A stretch of DNA of 58,631 bases from Lentisphaeria bacterium. Its GTDB lineage: Bacteria > Verrucomicrobiota > Lentisphaeria > Victivallales > UBA1829. Under the pieces are notes generated by a model that did not search any database, was not told the DNA's origin, and saw nothing but the letters and a program-made list of their open reading frames with translations. Numbering within the stretch: the stretch's first letter is position 1; every line of letters starts with the position of its first letter. Made by a program: the position numbers and the translations under genes. Location: assembly GCA_017629515.1 (NCBI GenBank), contig JAGBXB010000013.1, forward strand, positions 1 to 58,631. The letters are read 5' to 3'. Shown piece by piece: positions 32,986 to 43,002 of the stretch.

Positions 32986-35190
32986 TCAGAAAGAAAATTC
33001 CCTGAAGAATACATGCAGTAACGCTCTGCTCATTTCCACGGCAAGGATATATTTTTTCTCCACCCTTGCCATTCCTGTTCTGCCGTAAGGACATTGCATG
33101 GGGTCATTCATTTTTACTGTAACGGCATAAAGCACATTTACAGGAGTAAATTCCTTTGTTTTCATATCCGGGAAGCAGGCAATAAAACCGCCTGTTTGCT
33201 GAACAAGAGTGGAATCATGGAATTTTACCGCCACTGGATTGATGGAATCCACTTTCCCTTTATACTCTTCCAGACTGTCCCGCAAACGCAAGGTCACCGG
33301 GTCGCCCGGTACAAGTTTATTCACTTCATTATCTCTGGCATAAGCCGTTACTTTCTTTTCCGGACTTACGATCACTCCCAGAAGCGTTCCTTTGGCAAGC
33401 CATCTTCCCGGAACCACCTCTTTCAAGGTGGGGAAAAAGATCCCGTCGGAGGGGGCGTAAACATTGAGTTTCCGTTTTCTTCTCTGCATCTCTTTCTGAT
33501 AGAGGCGGTTGGCTTTCAGCCGTTCAAAAACCACCGGTCCATTTCCCATAAGGGTCGGATCCAGTCTTGTCAGATCCAGTTCCGCGGAATCCCGCAGAAC
33601 GGCAACCGCACTTCTTTTCAGGGAGAAATCCAGCAAAGGACTGTTGCAGTAAAGAAGTTTTTCCCCTTTTTTCACTTCCTTTGCTTCTTCCGGAAGTCTT
33701 TCCGAAGCAAATGCCCCCTCATCCATGGCAACAAGATTTTTTTCTTCCGCCGTGATCTCACAGGGCAGATCCAGTGACCAGGGCAGGGGAATAAGGAATA
33801 TGCTGAAAAGGCACCCGATACACAATAACGAAAGGATCCCTTTGGCGAGGGAGACCTTTTTCCGGTAATGGGACAATACTTTCAATTCTTTCCATACCGG
33901 AATGAATATCATGGTATAAATTTCCATAAACATAAGGAATATGGCAAGAGGCTTGGCAAAGGTGAACTGGAAATATACCAGAAGAATGATGGAGGTATAG
34001 AGGAAGATCCGGTAAATAAAGGCGGCAAGCCCGAAAAGATACAGTGCCGTTCCGGAACAATCCCCTGCATCCGGATAGGAACCTATCCCCAGAAAGAGTT
34101 TTCTGTTCACTGCTTTCAGATATTCAGCAGAGCGGCTCATCAGGTTTTCGATATTGAGAATGTCGGTAAGGATGTAATAGCCGTCGTACCGGATAAAGGG
34201 GTTTCCGTTTACCAGAAGAGTACCCAGTGTACTTACAGTAAAAAGATAAAACATGGTGGATTTCAAGGGGCCGGGCGGAGCATATACCCAGACGGCGGCG
34301 GCAATACCGCCGAAAATAAGTTCGCTTATGAGCCCGGCACTGTCGCACAGAAGTCTCTGATGCCGGGGCAGCCGCCAGGTATCGGTAAGGTCAACGAAAA
34401 GTCTTGGGTAAAAGACAATGAAACTTACCCCCATGGCACGCACCCGCACCCCGAAAGCCTTGGCGGAAAAACCGTGGGAAAGTTCATGCACACTTTTGGT
34501 AATGAGAAGTGCCCAGAAATAGTTTACAAGTCCCGACCAGCTTAAAGAGTTGAGGAATGCTCCGTATGCTTCATTCCACTGACGGATGAGAAGAATATAG
34601 CCGACAAGGGCAAAAAGGGCAAAAAGAGATACGGCATATCTGTTGAATATGATTTTTGCCCAGGGGAGGGCGGCAGTAAAAAATCTGTCCGGATAAATGG
34701 GGGGGAGTTTGAAAAAGAGGTACATCGCCGCCAGACGCATAAGTTTGCTTTGCTTCATCATTTCCTGATAGGCGGCATATTTTTTATCCACTTTCCCGTA
34801 TTCCGGCGCAAAAAGACTGTTCTGCTCCATAAAGGCGACGATTTCAAGAAGTTCCTCTTTATCCACTTCCAGACCGGCATCATGACATCTTTGCAGAAAA
34901 GATTCCATCTCATAGGGCTGATCCATAAGACGCATCACATTACAACTGTGCAGGGAAAGTTTGTAATAAACCTCCGAAAGAGGATCATACAGCATGGGGG
35001 TATCCCCGTGTTTCCCCGGAGGGATGAATTGCAGGTCACTGCGGATACCGCCCAGCATGATCTTTTTCTGCTGCGCTGCGCCGTTGGGCTGTGCCGGGGC
35101 AGAAGAAGGATTCGGCAACTCTTTTTGAGGTATATTCTCCACTTCCTGCGGAAGAGAGGAGGAAGGCATACTCCGTATCTCTTTTTCCAT
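32986..35190 (-). CDS. PqqD-like / M50 peptidase / HlyD-type fusion membrane protein
   Basis: This frame encodes 734 residues. After a disordered N-terminus, residues about 48-128 resemble a PqqD-like peptide-binding domain (MLYDPLSEVYYKLSLHSCN then a two-helix end). A membrane domain follows with the zinc motif HELSH at 235-239 and NPFIRYDGYY at 330-339, the metal ligands of site-2-protease-like M50 proteins. The C-terminal region (about 480-734) is periplasmic and carries lipoyl/HlyD-like sequence (APSDGIFFPTLKEVVPGRW). It is the last gene of a three-gene cassette. It may process or guide an exported peptide; this role is inference. Confidence 0.75.
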   Translation of the reverse strand: MEKEIRSMPSSSLPQEVENIPQKELPNPSSAPAQPNGAAQQKKIMLGGIRSDLQFIPPGKHGDTPMLYDPLSEVYYKLSLHSCNVMRLMDQPYEMESFLQRCHDAGLEVDKEELLEIVAFMEQNSLFAPEYGKVDKKYAAYQEMMKQSKLMRLAAMYLFFKLPPIYPDRFFTAALPWAKIIFNRYAVSLFALFALVGYILLIRQWNEAYGAFLNSLSWSGLVNYFWALLITKSVHELSHGFSAKAFGVRVRAMGVSFIVFYPRLFVDLTDTWRLPRHQRLLCDSAGLISELIFGGIAAAVWVYAPPGPLKSTMFYLFTVSTLGTLLVNGNPFIRYDGYYILTDILNIENLMSRSAEYLKAVNRKLFLGIGSYPDAGDCSGTALYLFGLAAFIYRIFLYTSIILLVYFQFTFAKPLAIFLMFMEIYTMIFIPVWKELKVLSHYRKKVSLAKGILSLLCIGCLFSIFLIPLPWSLDLPCEITAEEKNLVAMDEGAFASERLPEEAKEVKKGEKLLYCNSPLLDFSLKRSAVAVLRDSAELDLTRLDPTLMGNGPVVFERLKANRLYQKEMQRRKRKLNVYAPSDGIFFPTLKEVVPGRWLAKGTLLGVIVSPEKKVTAYARDNEVNKLVPGDPVTLRLRDSLEEYKGKVDSINPVAVKFHDSTLVQQTGGFIACFPDMKTKEFTPVNVLYAVTVKMNDPMQCPYGRTGMARVEKKYILAVEMSRALLHVFFREFSF

Positions 35191-35199
35191 AACAGATCC

Positions 35200-36612
35200 T
35201 TAAATACCCCGCCACCAGAGAACGGCACCGCGGAAGAGGTAATACCCCAGTTTCACTTTTTCACCCTGTACGCGGGCGATCCCCCGCATCCCGTAACGGA
35301 GGAGGGATACATCGGTAAGCATTTTTGCTTTGATGTGGTAACTATATATATTGCTTTCCGTCAACTCCGGATAAAAACGGGAGGAGAGGATCTCCACCTG
35401 AATGGGTTCTTCCGGTCTTGTGTGCAGAAAGAGTACGATTTTCGGTTTGCCTGCCAATACGGACGCATCTCTTTCATTTACCATGATCTCTGCGATCATA
35501 TCCTTTTCCGAAAGCAGTTCAAACTGTTTTTCCCCCAGATGCAGGGCTCTGCCGGAAAGCGCATCGGCACTTCCGCCGGCAAGGGCAAGGATCCCGTCGG
35601 CTGGTGCTTTGACGATACTGTTTTTCAGATACCAGTTTGCTTCTTCGATGGCAATCGCTGCCTGCTGACTTTTATATCGGAGGACTTTGAGTCTTCCCAG
35701 TTTTTCCCTGTTGGTGAAAGCGTCTTTGGATTCTGTTTCATACTGGGCTTCCGCCTCTTTTTTCTGGGCAATGGAAGAAGCCAGAAGATATTTCATCCTT
35801 TCCGTATCATATTCCAGGATCTTATCTCCTTTTCTGATCCTGTCTCCGTCATTGAAATAACATTTTCTCACAATACAGTCAAACCATGCGTAAGAAGCGT
35901 GAACTGTCTGGGATTTGACTACAAATTCCGCAGAAACCGTATGTTCGATATTTACTGTAAAAAGCGCAATAACAAAAACTGCCAGCAGAACAAGCAGGAC
36001 TTTGCCGAAAGTTACTTTCCTTAAATACCTTGCTGTTTTTTCACTGATCGTAGCGGAAAAATGACTCCAAACCGCATTGCCGAAATCTCCCGCAAGGAGG
36101 GAAACAGTGGCATTTACATGTCTGGGAACTTCTTCCTTATATTCCAGGATCCATAAAAACGGTTCCTTTGCCGAATGAAGATTCCTTCCGGAACGCAGCG
36201 GGACAACAACAAATACTTTCATTTCCGCAAAAAGAGATTCCATGACATGGGGAATCTTTTCCATAAGGATTTTTCCCGCTTCACTTTCCTTTTCCACAAC
36301 GATACTTCCGGAATCCTCCTGCAGGAGTTTCAATACTTCCGGAGCAAATTTTTTCATGTTCAGAGCATATTGCGAATGTTCATTCATGCTGGAAAGTGCA
36401 TACTCCGCAGTAAGAACAACTTTTCCACCGCGGGTATCCAGAAGGACGGAACGGTCAAATTGCAAGAGTGCCCTGGTATTGTTGACGATATGTACTCCCA
36501 GAGAGGTGATGTCCTTACTGGCAAAGGCATCCTTTGTAAGGTGCATGATCGCACCAAAGGTACGCAAACGCTGTTTGAGTTCGTTATTTTCCTGTTGTAA
36601 AGAAGCAGCCAT
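35200..36612 (-). CDS. Membrane-anchored HlyD-type adaptor with N-terminal GAF-like domain
   Basis: This frame encodes 470 residues. Residues about 1-190 start with a short coiled coil and look like a cytoplasmic GAF-type sensor domain (NNTRALLQFDRSVLL, MKVFVVVPLRSGR). One membrane helix follows (FGKVLLVLLAVFVIALFTV), then a periplasmic HlyD-like part with coiled coil and lipoyl-type strands (VRKCYFNDGDRIRKGDKILE, NSIVKAPADGILALAGGS). It is 2 bases from the upstream adaptor gene and 9 bases from the M50 gene. A cytosolic sensor fused to a fusion protein suggests signal-dependent export. Confidence 0.7.
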   Translation of the reverse strand: MAASLQQENNELKQRLRTFGAIMHLTKDAFASKDITSLGVHIVNNTRALLQFDRSVLLDTRGGKVVLTAEYALSSMNEHSQYALNMKKFAPEVLKLLQEDSGSIVVEKESEAGKILMEKIPHVMESLFAEMKVFVVVPLRSGRNLHSAKEPFLWILEYKEEVPRHVNATVSLLAGDFGNAVWSHFSATISEKTARYLRKVTFGKVLLVLLAVFVIALFTVNIEHTVSAEFVVKSQTVHASYAWFDCIVRKCYFNDGDRIRKGDKILEYDTERMKYLLASSIAQKKEAEAQYETESKDAFTNREKLGRLKVLRYKSQQAAIAIEEANWYLKNSIVKAPADGILALAGGSADALSGRALHLGEKQFELLSEKDMIAEIMVNERDASVLAGKPKIVLFLHTRPEEPIQVEILSSRFYPELTESNIYSYHIKAKMLTDVSLLRYGMRGIARVQGEKVKLGYYLFRGAVLWWRGI

Positions 36613-36614
36613 TT

Positions 36615-37469
36615 TTATTTCCCTATCTTTACAAGTATGCCGGACATACCCGCTTTCATCTGATTTTTTCCGTTATCCAGCAGGACTTTCACTTCAAAAG
36701 TTTCGCTGCGGTGATCTGCTCTTCCGGCTATTTCAAAGACTTTGCCTGTAACGAATTGTTTTGTCTCATTGATTTTTATGGTGATTTCCTGCCCTCTGCG
36801 TGTGGTGGCAAGTTTGTTTGTCGGCAGATTCATTACGGCAAGCAGACTCGTATCATCAATGATCCCCAAAATAGGCTGGGAACTTTTCACTGTTTCAAAG
36901 TTTTTTGCCAGAATGGTCTCCACTGTTCCATTAAACGGGGCTTTCAAAGTACAGAAAGCAAGATTGCGTATGGCATCCACTCTTGCGGCAACTGCCCCTT
37001 TGAGCCTTTCCCGGGCAAGTTCCGCTTCAAAAAGAGAACGTTTCAACTCGATATCGCTTTGCAATCCATCGGCATACAAGCGTTGATTATCTTTGGCTTT
37101 CTGCTCCATGAACCTGGTATTGAGTTCCGCTTCCCGCAATGCCGCTTCCGCTTTGATAAGATCATTTCTGTATTTACTGTCGTCAAGTTTCACGAGAACA
37201 TCCTCTTTTTTGAACCGTTCCCCCACTCTGTACTGCTGATGGACAATGATCCCTTCAAGCTGGGCAGACAATACCGCCTCCCGGAAAGGGAACAATACCA
37301 CTTTCACCGGAAGTGAGGCGAAAGTTTCCTCTCCCCGGCAAAGAAAAATCAAACAGGGGAAAATTCCGGAAAAAAACAACAGGAATATCAGAAGAAGTGA
37401 TCTTCTTTTTTGCGGAAAATACATTTTTTTCATATTCTTATCCATACCCTCATCCATATCTTTATCCAT
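36615..37469 (-). CDS. HlyD-family periplasmic adaptor
   Basis: This frame encodes 284 residues from 37469. The true start is uncertain, because several ATG codons lie in a repeated MDKDMDEGMDKNMKK stretch and none has an ideal ribosome-binding site; 37433 is a good alternative. A signal or anchor helix (LLLIFLLFFSGIFPCLIFLC) precedes lipoyl halves (EGIIVHQQYRVGERFKKED and CTLKAPFNGTVETILAKN) around a coiled coil. It is the first gene of the leftward three-gene adaptor/M50 cassette. Confidence 0.8.
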   Translation of the reverse strand: MDKDMDEGMDKNMKKMYFPQKRRSLLLIFLLFFSGIFPCLIFLCRGEETFASLPVKVVLFPFREAVLSAQLEGIIVHQQYRVGERFKKEDVLVKLDDSKYRNDLIKAEAALREAELNTRFMEQKAKDNQRLYADGLQSDIELKRSLFEAELARERLKGAVAARVDAIRNLAFCTLKAPFNGTVETILAKNFETVKSSQPILGIIDDTSLLAVMNLPTNKLATTRRGQEITIKINETKQFVTGKVFEIAGRADHRSETFEVKVLLDNGKNQMKAGMSGILVKIGK

Positions 37470-37585
37470 ATTTTATGCGTGTTCCGGAATTTTTTACAAA
37501 ATACTCCGGAAGCATTTGATAAAATCCTATGGCAGTACTATATTATCTCTTTCAGAATATTTACAGTTTCACCGCAGGAAATACC

Positions 37586-38464
37586 ATGTATTACAATAGC
37601 ATATCTCCATTACATTTCAACTCTTCCGGAAAGAAATCTTCCGGAAAAAAGATAAAAAAACTCATTCCGGACAATAATTTCCACGGACAATACTTTTATA
37701 AACTGGTTTTTTCCTTTAACGGGACAAATTACTACGGCTGGCAGAGACAGAAATGCGGCAACACTGTTCAGGAGACGCTGGAGGAGATATTACGCAATCT
37801 TTTCCATAAAGAAGATCTTGTTCTTACTTCCTGCGGCAGAACCGATACCGGCGTTCACGCTCTGGGGATGACTGCTTCTTTCCATGTGGATGCAAAGATC
37901 CCCCCGGAGGAACTCAAAACCTGTCTCAATAAACGGGTCCCCCACGATATCATCATTCATCAAATAGAATTGCTCCCTTACTTCAACGCCCATGAAGAGG
38001 CAAAAGGTAAAGCCTATGTTTATACGGTAAAACTGGGCAACTATGCCATTTTTCTCCCGGATTTCTGCTGGTGCTGGCTGGAAAAAGGCGATCTTGATGC
38101 TGTAAAACAGGCCTTGCAGGCAGTTGCCGGGACACATGATTTTTCCAATTTTTCCGGCAGAGCGGCCCCTAACAGCGTCAGAACCATCTTCCGTGCGGAA
38201 TTTTATGATTTTTCCCCTGTGATCTGCTTCTATTTTTCCGGAAACGGCTTTCTGCATAAAATGGTGCGCCGCCTTGTGGGGGGACTGCATGAAGTTTATA
38301 CCGGAAAGATACAGGTGGAGGATTTTATCAGAGCTTTGCATGAAAAAGATTACAAAGGCGTTACAGAAGTAGCCCCGCCTAAAGGATTGTTTCTGAAAAA
38401 GGTTTTTTACAAGGAAGAGGAATGGAAGGAGGATATACTGCAATATCCCCCATTCTTCTACTGA
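37586..38464 (+). CDS. truA: tRNA pseudouridine synthase A
   Basis: This frame encodes 292 residues. ATG 37586 is chosen because AGGAAA lies 6 nt upstream; an ATG at 37529 has no such site. TruA converts uridines 38-40 of tRNA anticodon stems to pseudouridine. The catalytic Asp is in SCGRTDTGVHALG, and later motifs are FSGNGFLHKMVRRLVG and PPKGLFLKKVFY. The N-terminal extension of about 35 residues before YKLVFSFNGTNYYGWQRQ is longer than usual. Confidence 0.92.
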   Translation: MYYNSISPLHFNSSGKKSSGKKIKKLIPDNNFHGQYFYKLVFSFNGTNYYGWQRQKCGNTVQETLEEILRNLFHKEDLVLTSCGRTDTGVHALGMTASFHVDAKIPPEELKTCLNKRVPHDIIIHQIELLPYFNAHEEAKGKAYVYTVKLGNYAIFLPDFCWCWLEKGDLDAVKQALQAVAGTHDFSNFSGRAAPNSVRTIFRAEFYDFSPVICFYFSGNGFLHKMVRRLVGGLHEVYTGKIQVEDFIRALHEKDYKGVTEVAPPKGLFLKKVFYKEEEWKEDILQYPPFFY

Positions 38465-38470
38465 AATCTT

Positions 38471-39262
38471 TTAAAGGGTGATATTTAAAATCCGTTCCGC
38501 ATTTTTATAAAAAATCATTTCATTGATCTCATTTCCCAGATCCAGACTCAATACATCTTCTATGGCTTCTTTATGCCGTACTGCCGGATAATCACTGGCA
38601 AAAAGAACTTTTTCCGGGCCATGGGCAAGAACCAGTTTCCTTGTCTCTTCTTTCCCGATATACCGGATGGTACTGGATATATCCATATAAACCGGTGTCC
38701 CGATAAGATATTTCCACGCTTCGTTCCATACGGAATATCCTCCCATGTGGGCTGCTATGATTTTGTGCCGGGGAAAATTATGGATCACATTCAGCAATCT
38801 TTCCGGAGAGGAGAGGGGACTTTTCCTGTCTCCAATATGAAAAAGCATGGGAAAATCCTCCCCCGCCGCCTCATAAATGGGCATCATTGCCGGATCATCC
38901 ACATAAAAGCCCTGGAAATCTGTATGGAATTTCAATCCTTTCAAGTTCAAACGGCGTATCCTTTCCAACTCCGCTCCGTAATCGGCAAAATCCCGGTGCA
39001 TCGTGCCGAATCCGATAAAAAGATGGGGATATTTATTCTGCAAAGAAGCAATATAATTATTGATATTGCGTACCTGTGCTTCCTTTGTCGCAGAGGAAAA
39101 GATGATACATTTTGTGATCTTTGCCGCCAATACGCTTTCCACAAGATCCTGTTCCAGACCTGTCCCATCCCATTTACATTCATAATAACTTTCCAGAAAT
39201 CCCACTGCTTTTTCTGCAATGTTTTCCGGAAATACATGAGCATGGACATCAAGGAATTTCAT
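38471..39262 (-). CDS. Metal-dependent amidohydrolase-2 family protein
   Basis: This frame encodes 263 residues, starting at MKFLDVHAHVFPE (39262). The H-x-H of the metal site is at the N-terminus, AAHMGG carries a further His, and the metal Asp is in FASDYPAVRH. Relatives decarboxylate or hydrolyse small aromatic or lactone substrates in the cytoplasm. The gene is convergent with truA and separated by 6 bases. The substrate is unknown. Confidence 0.82.
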   Translation of the reverse strand: MKFLDVHAHVFPENIAEKAVGFLESYYECKWDGTGLEQDLVESVLAAKITKCIIFSSATKEAQVRNINNYIASLQNKYPHLFIGFGTMHRDFADYGAELERIRRLNLKGLKFHTDFQGFYVDDPAMMPIYEAAGEDFPMLFHIGDRKSPLSSPERLLNVIHNFPRHKIIAAHMGGYSVWNEAWKYLIGTPVYMDISSTIRYIGKEETRKLVLAHGPEKVLFASDYPAVRHKEAIEDVLSLDLGNEINEMIFYKNAERILNITL

Positions 39263-39273
39263 AGTTTTTCTTT

Positions 39274-39315
39274 CAAAAAAAATCAATACCTTTCCCCGGG
39301 CAGGAAAAGGTATTG
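39274..39315 (-). terminator. Rho-independent terminator after the LplT-Aas fusion gene
   Basis: On the minus strand CAATACCTTTTCC pairs with GGAAAGGTATTG (39315-39284) and is followed by eight T residues. It lies 27 bases past the stop of the fusion gene. Confidence 0.8.
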
Positions 39316-39341
39316 AAAAGTGGTTGTTCCTGCTTACTTAT

Positions 39342-42300
39342 TTACTGTGTGATCTTTCCATTTGCCGCAATATCTTTTGCCATCTGACGCAAGGCGGCAA
39401 GGTCAAGTTTCCCGCTTCCCAGCATGGGAATAGAGGGTACTTCATAGAAGTTGCCTGCTTTGGGAATCCACAGATTGGTGATGTTTCTTGCCCGCATTTC
39501 CGCAACGATCTCTTCCGGAGTCATCTTCATAGCCGTATGCACAACAATGAGAGCTTCCCCTTTGGCACTGTCAGGAATACTGGCAACGACCGCCTGTTTG
39601 CTTTCCGCACCGATGATCTCGTTTACGGTACATTCCACAAGTTCGTGGGGAACCATTTCGCCGCCGATCTTACTGAAACGGGAGATCCTGCCGCAAAGAG
39701 TGATATACCCGTTTACGTCGATGGTACCGATATCGCCTGTATTGTACCACCCGTCATGGATGGCATCGGCAGTAAGCTGGGGTTCGCCAAGATACCCCTG
39801 CATCACGTTTGCACCCTTGATTTCCAGAAGTCCCTCTGTATCATGGGGCAGCGGCTTTCTGGTAACAGGATCCACGATTCTGGCACAGATCCCCGGCATG
39901 GCAGGCCCGATACTGCCTTCCTTGCCCCGTACCCTGCCCAGTTCTTCAATAGAGGAACCGATATTGATGGCAACGATGGGGGATAGTTCCGTACAGCCGT
40001 ACCCCTCGATAAGTACTCTGTCCCCATTGTTCTGCTTATCAAATTTTTCCGAAATATCCACCCGGAGTTTTTCCGCACCGGCAATGGCAAGACGCACGGA
40101 GGAGAACTGTTCCGGAGTACATCTTCTCATATAAGCCTGCATAAAGGTCGGGGTGGCAAGAAGAATGGTTACTTTATGTTTTTCCATTGCTTTTCCGATG
40201 GCTTCACAATCCAGCGGGTTTGCCACATACACAACCTTGCACCCCACCATCACAGGAAGCCAGAATGCCGTACACATACCGAAAGCATGGAAGAGCGGCA
40301 GACTTCCCAGCATCACATCTTTGGGCTGGAAGTTCATTACATTGATAAAGGAGTGGATGTCACTGTTGAAGTTGTGATGGGAAAGCATCACGCCTTTGGG
40401 AATACCGGTGGAGCCGCTGGAAAAGAGGACGGCTGCTGTACGCATCACATCCCTGTGGCTCACGGGAGAAATGATGTTCATGAACTCCTGATGGGGAAGA
40501 AGAACAGCTCCTGCCATCATCACCAGTTTGTCCCAGGGGGTAATGGTTTTGGCAATATCTTCCATAAATACCATTTCCGGCAGAACTTCATATTTGATCT
40601 TTTCCACAAATTTTCTGCTTGTGAGAATGTGGGTGATCTTTGCCTTGTTGATGGCATAGCGTACAGAATCTTTGGAGGCGGTGAAGTTCAGAATGGCAGG
40701 AACTTTATCCGCCATCATTACAGCACAGGAAGCAATAGCGGATGCGGCACAATTGGGGAGCATCACTCCCACATATTCACATTCCGGATCCACCATTTTC
40801 CGGATCTTTCTGCTGAAAATGGCTGAACCCACAAAGGCTTTGAATGTGGTAACATCTTTTCCGCCGTAATCACTGAAAAGAATACGGAAAGGATGTCTTT
40901 TGGCGTTTCTTGCCATCTGGTAGTGCAGAGGCCGGTCTTTGGCTCTGGGAACCATGGCGGTATCTGCGCCCATTTCCGCAATTTTCTGACGCAATTCAAA
41001 AGCATCTATATCCCCCGAAATGCGTTTGCCGAAAGTAATGGAGACAGGATGGGGCAGTTCTTTGGGGATACGGATCTTTTCCTTACTGTAATAATGGGTG
41101 AAAATACTTCCCCAGATCATACCGATCCTTACAGGGATCACCGGAACATCCACCCCTTCCGGAAGCATCATGGAGTAACCGGCTTTGAACTCATCCATAA
41201 GACCGTTTTTGGAGATCCGTCCTTCCGGAAATACGCAGACAGCCTCTCCGTTACGCAATGCCTTTTTCACTTCTTCAAACATTCCCGTCATGTTTTTCAC
41301 ACCGTGACTGGGTACTTTGATGAAGCCGGTGAAGCGGGCAAGAGGTTTCAGGAAAGGTTTGTTGTAATAATCTTCGTGCATCAGGAAGCGGATCAGGCGG
41401 GAGGAACATGCTGAAATCAGAAGCGCATCCACAAAAGAGGCATGGTTGGAAACCAGAAGGACCGGTCCGGAATCCGGAATATTTTCTGCGCCGGTGATCC
41501 GTACTTTATAAAGAGTATTGGTCAGGATCATGACAAATATGCGCATGGTGAAGTCCGGAAGAGAAAGAATGGCGGCAATGATGATGATCAATGTCAGGAT
41601 GGAAAAACTCAAAAAGAGCTGCGGGGGTGTCAACCCGGGCAGAGATGCGGCACATTTCGCCACAAATGCCGGAACTTTTGCCATACTTTCACTGGAAGAA
41701 CCGGTGACAAGGAGGAAAAGCAGGGCGGAAGTGAGGAAAGTAATACCGAAAGTAATAAAATTGCTCACTGCCATTGCCGACCCTCTGGAAGAGGGCGCAA
41801 CTCTCTGCTGAAAGTATGCCCGGATGGGAACAATAAGGAAGCCTCCGGAAATACCGGCAAGGAAAAGGAAAAGTACCGCATAGGGATGGACAATAAGATC
41901 TGCTCCCGCAAAAGGCATCACCGGTGCGCCGGGGAAAAATGCGGCAAGGGGGAGGAATATGGAAAGCCCGATGGCTCCCAGGGGAATGTAACCGAGTTCG
42001 ATCTTGAATTCAGAAGCATGTCCGCAGAGGAAACAGCCCAGTCCCATACCGAATGCCGGAGCAAGGAGAAGTATGGCAAGTTCCGCTTCTGTGGCATTCA
42101 GGGTGAATTTGGCCAGAAGAATGGTAAGAGTCTGCACTGCAACGCCCAGAGCCACAAAATAGGCATCTCCCAAAGCTGTTACAAAGATGCCCTTTGTAGC
42201 ACATACGGCTTTCCAACCGTCGGAAAGACTGCGGAGCATACCGTTTTTCTCCACTCTCTTCCGGGGAGCAGCGGCAACAGGCAGTACGGATACTGCGGTA

Positions 42301-42872
42301 AGAAAACCGAATATGGAAAGACAGCAGAGAAATTCTCCGCAGGCAACAAAATTAAAGTTGGTCAGTTTGCAGAAGAAGGGCATGAGACCTGCTCCGGCAA
42401 TAGCACCTGTGAAAGAGAGCATCCCTACATAACCATTGGCACGGGAAAGTTTTCTGGAAGTAAAGGTTTCCGGAAGGATCCCGTTGTAGGCGGGGCTGAA
42501 AAATGCACTCTGGGCGGTCATAAGGAACATTGTCCCCAGAAGAGGCTTGATCCCCCAGATATGTATTCTGGAAAGGCAGATGGTACCCAGTATCATACAG
42601 ACAAGTTCAAAAAATTTCCCCAAAATCATGATACTGCGTTTGGGCATCCTGTCCGCAAGGGCTCCCGCAGGAGCGCAGAATACCAGGAAGGGAAGAATAT
42701 ATACCGCCGTCAGGAGAAAGAGAAAGGCGGAATCCCGGAAGTAATCCATTGCGCCCCGGTACACGCAGAGAATGATGAGCATTTTGAAGGCGTTATCATT
42801 GAAAACGCCGAAAAATTGTGAGAAGATCAGAGGGATGAGTCTTCTTGTAAATGAAATGTTTTCCTGTGCCAT
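39342..42872 (-). CDS. aas: LplT-PlsC-Aas fusion: lysophospholipid transport and re-acylation
   Basis: This frame encodes 1176 residues with AAGGAG upstream. Residues about 1-425 form a 12-helix MFS transporter like LplT. Residues about 430-630 form a PlsC acyltransferase with VSNHASFVDAL (HX4D) and FPEGRISKNG. Residues about 640-1176 form an AMP-dependent acyl ligase with LFSSGSTGIPKGVMLSHHN, EGYGCTELSPIVAIN and WYNTGDIGTIDVNGY. E. coli splits these jobs between LplT and Aas. The fusion would flip lysophospholipid inward, activate a fatty acid and restore the diacyl lipid at the inner membrane. Confidence 0.92.
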   Translation of the reverse strand: MAQENISFTRRLIPLIFSQFFGVFNDNAFKMLIILCVYRGAMDYFRDSAFLFLLTAVYILPFLVFCAPAGALADRMPKRSIMILGKFFELVCMILGTICLSRIHIWGIKPLLGTMFLMTAQSAFFSPAYNGILPETFTSRKLSRANGYVGMLSFTGAIAGAGLMPFFCKLTNFNFVACGEFLCCLSIFGFLTAVSVLPVAAAPRKRVEKNGMLRSLSDGWKAVCATKGIFVTALGDAYFVALGVAVQTLTILLAKFTLNATEAELAILLLAPAFGMGLGCFLCGHASEFKIELGYIPLGAIGLSIFLPLAAFFPGAPVMPFAGADLIVHPYAVLFLFLAGISGGFLIVPIRAYFQQRVAPSSRGSAMAVSNFITFGITFLTSALLFLLVTGSSSESMAKVPAFVAKCAASLPGLTPPQLFLSFSILTLIIIIAAILSLPDFTMRIFVMILTNTLYKVRITGAENIPDSGPVLLVSNHASFVDALLISACSSRLIRFLMHEDYYNKPFLKPLARFTGFIKVPSHGVKNMTGMFEEVKKALRNGEAVCVFPEGRISKNGLMDEFKAGYSMMLPEGVDVPVIPVRIGMIWGSIFTHYYSKEKIRIPKELPHPVSITFGKRISGDIDAFELRQKIAEMGADTAMVPRAKDRPLHYQMARNAKRHPFRILFSDYGGKDVTTFKAFVGSAIFSRKIRKMVDPECEYVGVMLPNCAASAIASCAVMMADKVPAILNFTASKDSVRYAINKAKITHILTSRKFVEKIKYEVLPEMVFMEDIAKTITPWDKLVMMAGAVLLPHQEFMNIISPVSHRDVMRTAAVLFSSGSTGIPKGVMLSHHNFNSDIHSFINVMNFQPKDVMLGSLPLFHAFGMCTAFWLPVMVGCKVVYVANPLDCEAIGKAMEKHKVTILLATPTFMQAYMRRCTPEQFSSVRLAIAGAEKLRVDISEKFDKQNNGDRVLIEGYGCTELSPIVAINIGSSIEELGRVRGKEGSIGPAMPGICARIVDPVTRKPLPHDTEGLLEIKGANVMQGYLGEPQLTADAIHDGWYNTGDIGTIDVNGYITLCGRISRFSKIGGEMVPHELVECTVNEIIGAESKQAVVASIPDSAKGEALIVVHTAMKMTPEEIVAEMRARNITNLWIPKAGNFYEVPSIPMLGSGKLDLAALRQMAKDIAANGKITQ

Positions 42873-43002
42873 ATAAGTACAGCTCCTTTTATTTTTTATT
42901 TTTATATATTTTTATTTTTTTTAACTTCGATTTTAATTTTGATCTGAATGATTTTTTCTTTCTTTTCCTGATCTTTCCGGCAATTTTCTTTTCCGGCAGG
43001 TT

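Noticed and set aside
32983..32988. TGATCA overlap of two stop codons at the nadD/M50 junction as a regulatory palindrome
   Set aside because: Six bases of symmetry are expected where TGA meets its reverse complement; nothing else supports a function.
41442..42821. Plus-strand open frame of 459 codons opposite the LplT-Aas fusion
   Set aside because: Antisense to a gene with complete domains; the Lys/Gly/Asn/Cys-rich composition is typical of a shadow frame.
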